64,000 bases of DNA, from the NCBI GenBank assembly GCA_964531095.1, contig CAZHED010000023.1:27642-91641 (forward strand). Direction: 5' to 3'. A program made the translations under genes and the position numbers. A model generated the notes under the pieces. It had not been told where the DNA came from. It worked only from the letters and a program-made list of their open reading frames with translations, and ran no database searches. The DNA comes from Palsa-1150 sp964531095 (lineage in GTDB: Bacteria > Myxococcota_A > Polyangia > Polyangiales > Polyangiaceae). Position 1 is the first letter of the stretch. Each line of letters begins with the position of its first letter. This document shows, piece after piece, positions 62,237 to 64,000 of the stretch.

Positions 62237-63829
62237 TTAACGGCTTGCGGGCGTGGCCCTGGGTGGGACGAAGCTCATGGCCCGCTCCGCCATGGCCGTG
62301 ATCGTGAGCGACGGGTTCACCCCCGGATTCGCAGACACGCTCGAGGCGTCGATCACGTAGAGCCCCTCGTACCCGAACACACGGTGCCGCGCGTCGATGA
62401 CGCCGTCCTCCGAGCTCGAACCCATGCACGCGCCTCCCAAGATGTGCGCGGTCGACGGTGTGCCGAGCAATGTCTCGGTCAGCAGGCTCATAGACACGCC
62501 GCCCACTTTTTCGGCGAAGCGCTTCGCGAGGTCCGTCGCCTCGGGCATGAAGGCACGGGGCTCCGGCGACGTCCGGTCCAAGCGGGTCACGACGCCGCGC
62601 CGGTAGCCAGTGAAGAAGCTCCGACCCAGGCGCAGCGACAGGCAACCTTCGAGCGTGCGCATGTAAAGGAGCACTTGGGAGTGCGCCGCGAAGTCTCGGA
62701 CGGTCAGCACGTGCGCCCAGCGCAAAGGGTGACTTACCAAGCTTCGCAGAGCACCTCCCAGGCGCGCGAGCGCGGTGGAGCCGGGGGCATGCGGCAGGGC
62801 GAGCAGCCGAAAGAATCCGGACCCCGCGGCGTATCGGACAGGCTCGAGGTGGCTGTGCTCGTCGGTGTGCAGAATCGACGTGATCGCAACTCCCTCGGAC
62901 AGGTCCTGGCGGCTTGGGGTAACGACGGCGATGAGCGACTCGCTGTTGGTGCGCACGAAGTCCCCGACACGCGGCGATAGCCCCGGAAGGCCATGATCGT
63001 CTTCGCGCATCCGAAGCAGGAGCGGTACGGTGCCCATGACCCCGCCCGCGCAGACCACCCGCTCGGCGCCAATGCGCTCGGTGTGCCGCGGCGCGCGGGT
63101 GCCCTTGAGATCCAGCACGAAACCGCCGCCCGACCGGGGTCGAATGGCGGCGACTTCGGTCTCTGCCCGAACTTCGACGCCGCGCTTCTCGGCGAGGTGA
63201 AGATAATTGCGATCGAGGGTGTTCTTGGCCCCGACGCGGCAGCCGGTCATGCACGCCCCACAGAACGTACAGCCGGTGCGCTCGGGTCCCTCGCCGCCGA
63301 AGTAGGGGTCCTGCACCCTGCGGCCGGATGTCCCGAAATACACGGCGACTTCGGTCGGATGAAAATGCTCCTTGCGGCCGATCTCGGTCGCAATCTCGCC
63401 GAGCACCCGGTCGCCGGCCGTCTCGCGTGGGTTGGTCGCCGCGCCGAGCATGCGGCGCGCGGTCGCATAGTGGGGCTCGAGCTCGGCGCGCCAGTCGGCG
63501 AGGTGCGCCCACGACGGCGACGCGAAGAATCCAGCCTTCGGCAGGGGCAGCGTATTCGCGTACGTGAGCGATCCGCCGCCGACGCCGACCCCGTGCAGGA
63601 TCGTCACGTGCTCGAAGAAAGACATCTTGAAGATGCCGCGCAGCCCCAGCGACGGCATCCACATCCAGCGCCGTAGATTCCAGTTCGACTTGGCGAAGTC
63701 GCCCGGCGAAAAGCGACCGCCTTTTTCGACGACGAGGACTCGGTAGCCCTTCTCCGCCAGCCGGAGGGCCGAGACGCTACCGCCGAAGCCCGAGCCGACG
63801 ACGATCCAGTCGTACGCTACGTCAGTCAT
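62237..63829 (-). CDS. GMC-family FAD oxidoreductase (cholesterol-oxidase-like) with Cys cluster motif
   Basis: 530 residues. FAD-binding VVGSGFGGSVSALRLAEKG at residues 10-28, HGVGVGGGSLTYANTL (GMC signature region), ILGGACMGSS and the C-terminal GLYVIDASSVSANPGVNPSLTI with the active-site-like NPG region. At 187-197 it has a Cys-x2-Cys-x2-Cys-x3-Cys motif (CTFCGACMTGC), followed by GAKNTLDRNYL. The motif has the spacing of a [4Fe-4S] site, but binding is not proven. It oxidises an alcohol such as a sterol; substrate unknown. Lies 34 bp upstream of the efflux operon. Confidence 0.87.
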   Translation of the reverse strand: MTDVAYDWIVVGSGFGGSVSALRLAEKGYRVLVVEKGGRFSPGDFAKSNWNLRRWMWMPSLGLRGIFKMSFFEHVTILHGVGVGGGSLTYANTLPLPKAGFFASPSWAHLADWRAELEPHYATARRMLGAATNPRETAGDRVLGEIATEIGRKEHFHPTEVAVYFGTSGRRVQDPYFGGEGPERTGCTFCGACMTGCRVGAKNTLDRNYLHLAEKRGVEVRAETEVAAIRPRSGGGFVLDLKGTRAPRHTERIGAERVVCAGGVMGTVPLLLRMREDDHGLPGLSPRVGDFVRTNSESLIAVVTPSRQDLSEGVAITSILHTDEHSHLEPVRYAAGSGFFRLLALPHAPGSTALARLGGALRSLVSHPLRWAHVLTVRDFAAHSQVLLYMRTLEGCLSLRLGRSFFTGYRRGVVTRLDRTSPEPRAFMPEATDLAKRFAEKVGGVSMSLLTETLLGTPSTAHILGGACMGSSSEDGVIDARHRVFGYEGLYVIDASSVSANPGVNPSLTITAMAERAMSFVPPRATPASR

Positions 63830-63905
63830 TCCATCCCATCACGCGCCCGAACTTCATCCCACCTCCAGCCCGCGCCCGCAGGGCCCGCGCTTCGTCTCCG
63901 AGAAT

Positions 63906-64000
63906 GGGCACGGGCACCCAGGGTAGCAAACCCGAGTATCTCTCCCCGTGCCCGTGCCCGTGCCCGTGCCCGTGCCCGTGCCCGTGCCCGTGCCCGTGCC
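63906..64000. repeat. CCCGTG hexanucleotide microsatellite with inverted arm
   Basis: Nine complete CCCGTG units (63945-63998) continue to the window edge. Just upstream, GGGCACGGGCAC (63906-63917) is the reverse complement of two units, so a stable hairpin can form. Length probably varies and sequencing may have truncated it. Confidence 0.9.

Overview
The window is a 64-kb piece of a GC-rich (roughly two-thirds G+C) Gram-negative draft genome. It most likely comes from a myxobacterium-type organism (Myxococcota, Polyangiales-like). The reasons are three Hanks-type kinase-family genes, an FHA/sigma-54 activator, a double-FHA protein, many secreted lipoproteins with Asp/Gly-rich linkers, myxobacterial TPR/PEGA-like membrane proteins, and Lol and RND outer-membrane machinery. 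This is inferred from gene content; no rRNA or tRNA is present to confirm it. A run of exactly 100 N (48149-48248) marks a scaffold gap.

Layout. 1-7010: two translationally coupled DUF3857/transglutaminase-like proteins, the first with a complete Cys-His-Asp triad and the second without the Cys, then a Tat-type Rieske lipoprotein. 7053-12835: a secreted beta-helix protein, divergent from a cassette of membrane Ser/Thr kinase, TPR/PEGA-like protein and lipoprotein. 13092-16835: housekeeping genes (yebC, ruvC, lolA, a SPPY-type methyltransferase, a ferredoxin). 16858-21717: a lysophospholipase-like hydrolase, an M15-type peptidase, an orphan histidine kinase, bioA and a cupredoxin lipoprotein. 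21837-28077: a double-FHA protein divergent from mutS2, a triple-CHRD lipoprotein and a YeeE/YedE pair. 28123-33765: a FIST sensor divergent from a degenerate pseudokinase fusion, an overlapping CDF-transporter/BMP-binding-protein pair and a small hydrolase. 33752-43734: UPF0158, glycerol kinase plus an ABC1/UbiB-like kinase, a lytic-transglycosylase-like protein, an M16 protease and a PpiD-like foldase. 43930-47994: PilZ, a GT-C membrane glycosyltransferase and the FHA/sigma-54 activator. 47995-48967: a gene-free block of tandem repeats. 48968-53451: a second kinase/TPR cassette flanked by an M15-type peptidase and a two-lectin-domain lipoprotein. 53469-63829: a lipoprotein, a Cys/Met-metabolism PLP enzyme, a secreted phosphoesterase, a complete tripartite RND efflux operon and a GMC oxidoreductase. 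A hexanucleotide microsatellite runs off the window end.

Working together. Many genes serve the envelope: lipoprotein carrier, foldases, peptidoglycan-active enzymes, efflux and surface lipoproteins. Two cassettes pair a membrane Ser/Thr kinase with a TPR/PEGA-like membrane protein and secreted partners, which suggests phospho-signalling tied to the envelope. The most unusual non-coding material is a dispersed hairpin repeat placed just after stop codons (38.8, 43.2 and 48.0 kb, with a decayed copy at 46.5 kb). At 48 kb it has expanded into a 41-bp palindromic tandem array that spans the assembly gap. Next to it is a 21-bp dyad-symmetric array that encodes the same kind of heptapeptide on both strands.
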